This document shows, in pieces, positions 63,856 to 64,000 of a stretch of 64,000 nucleotides of DNA (the stretch's first letter is position 1; each line of letters opens with the position of its first letter). This DNA is from Flavobacteriaceae bacterium (GTDB lineage Bacteria; Bacteroidota; Bacteroidia; Flavobacteriales; Flavobacteriaceae): assembly GCA_021151665.1 (NCBI GenBank), contig JAGKWW010000006.1, positions 13,825 through 77,824 of the forward strand, given 5' to 3'. Under the pieces are notes generated by a model. That model saw nothing but the letters and a program-made list of their open reading frames with translations, ran no database searches and was not told where the DNA came from. Position numbers and translations under genes: made by a program.

Positions 63856-64000
63856 CTATTTTTTATTAAAGGTAATGCCCGGCCAGTCATCCGTCCGGAA
63901 GGGCGATGCAGGCAGCCCCGAGGCGTTGGTAAGGTTTCCATCGGGGTTATCTGCCCAGTTGTAACGTACTGCAGCGGGACAGGGAACCTTATCTGACGAT
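63856..64000 (-). CDS. C-terminus of a sialate O-acetylesterase-like protein (5' part outside window)
   Basis: The last ~47 codons before the TAG at 63858-63856 read VRYNWADNPDGNL followed by SGLPASPFRTDDWPGIT, which matches the closing segment of sialate O-acetylesterase family proteins (SGNH hydrolases that remove acetyl groups from sialic acid or plant polysaccharide). The catalytic domain lies beyond the window. The stop is 2 bp before the aldo/keto reductase start. Confidence 0.75.
   Translation of the reverse strand, partial: SSDKVPCPAAVRYNWADNPDGNLTNASGLPASPFRTDDWPGITFNKK

Overview
The window looks like a chromosomal stretch from a member of the Bacteroidota, most likely a Flavobacterium-like Flavobacteriaceae. 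The grounds are two large secreted proteins with type IX secretion (T9SS) C-terminal sorting domains, a clade II (Sec-type) nitrous oxide reductase cluster of the Bacteroidota layout, many lipoboxes, weak Shine-Dalgarno sequences and promoters with the Bacteroidota -7 element TAnnTTTG. I see no tRNA, rRNA, IS element or CRISPR array.

Layout. 1-7.4 kb is a minus-strand run of accessory genes: an alpha/beta hydrolase cut by the window edge, an HXXEE membrane protein, a beta-lactamase-fold serine hydrolase, a GT39-like glycosyltransferase, a DUF3108-like protein, and a TfoX/AraC/DUF5655/membrane operon. 7.6-8.2 kb is the wreck of a DUF4132 gene. 8.3-22.4 kb is a nitrous-oxide respiration island: copD, cytochrome c, nosZ, nosL (fused to a membrane domain), nosD, nosF, nosY, a truncated haemoglobin, a fasciclin lipoprotein, a multi-helix histidine-bearing membrane protein, a Crp/Fnr regulator, a putative copper-acquisition operon (small Cys protein, YtkA-like lipoprotein, TonB-dependent receptor) and the iron-sulfur repair protein RIC. 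22.7-28.6 kb holds an SDR, a 738-residue protein of unknown function, small membrane proteins, a zinc alcohol dehydrogenase and an AraC regulator. 28.7-32.6 kb carries a receiver-like protein lacking its phospho-Asp and a PAS/GAF sensor kinase lacking its phospho-His. 32.6-35.2 kb is a UvrA-like ATPase. 35.6-47 kb holds the two T9SS proteins. 47.4-55.8 kb has a TetR regulator, a lipoprotein, a second Crp/Fnr regulator and a TolC-MFP-RND efflux operon ending in DUF2892 and rhodanese genes. 55.9-62.8 kb is a signalling block: CheB, CheR, a lone receiver, a CHASE3/GAF hybrid kinase with three receivers and a REC-PAS-kinase. 62.9-64 kb holds an aldo/keto reductase and the end of a sialate O-acetylesterase-like gene.

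The strongest signal is regulatory. Four palindromes of the form TATGA-N6-TCATA lie in the promoters of the nitrous-oxide island. In all six promoters they can serve, a -7-like element ([TG]AnnTTT[GA]) begins exactly 29.5 bp from the dyad centre, the geometry expected for activation at about -41.5. Two of the sites are bidirectional and drive divergent genes (copD against cytochrome c/nosZ; the regulator against the copper-acquisition operon). This ties N2O reduction, copper supply, a fasciclin lipoprotein, an unassigned haem-copper-like membrane protein and Fe-S repair into one inferred regulon, probably controlled by the Crp/Fnr protein at 17489-18076, which carries a site in front of itself. 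The assignment of the regulator and the copper role of the receptor operon are inferences.
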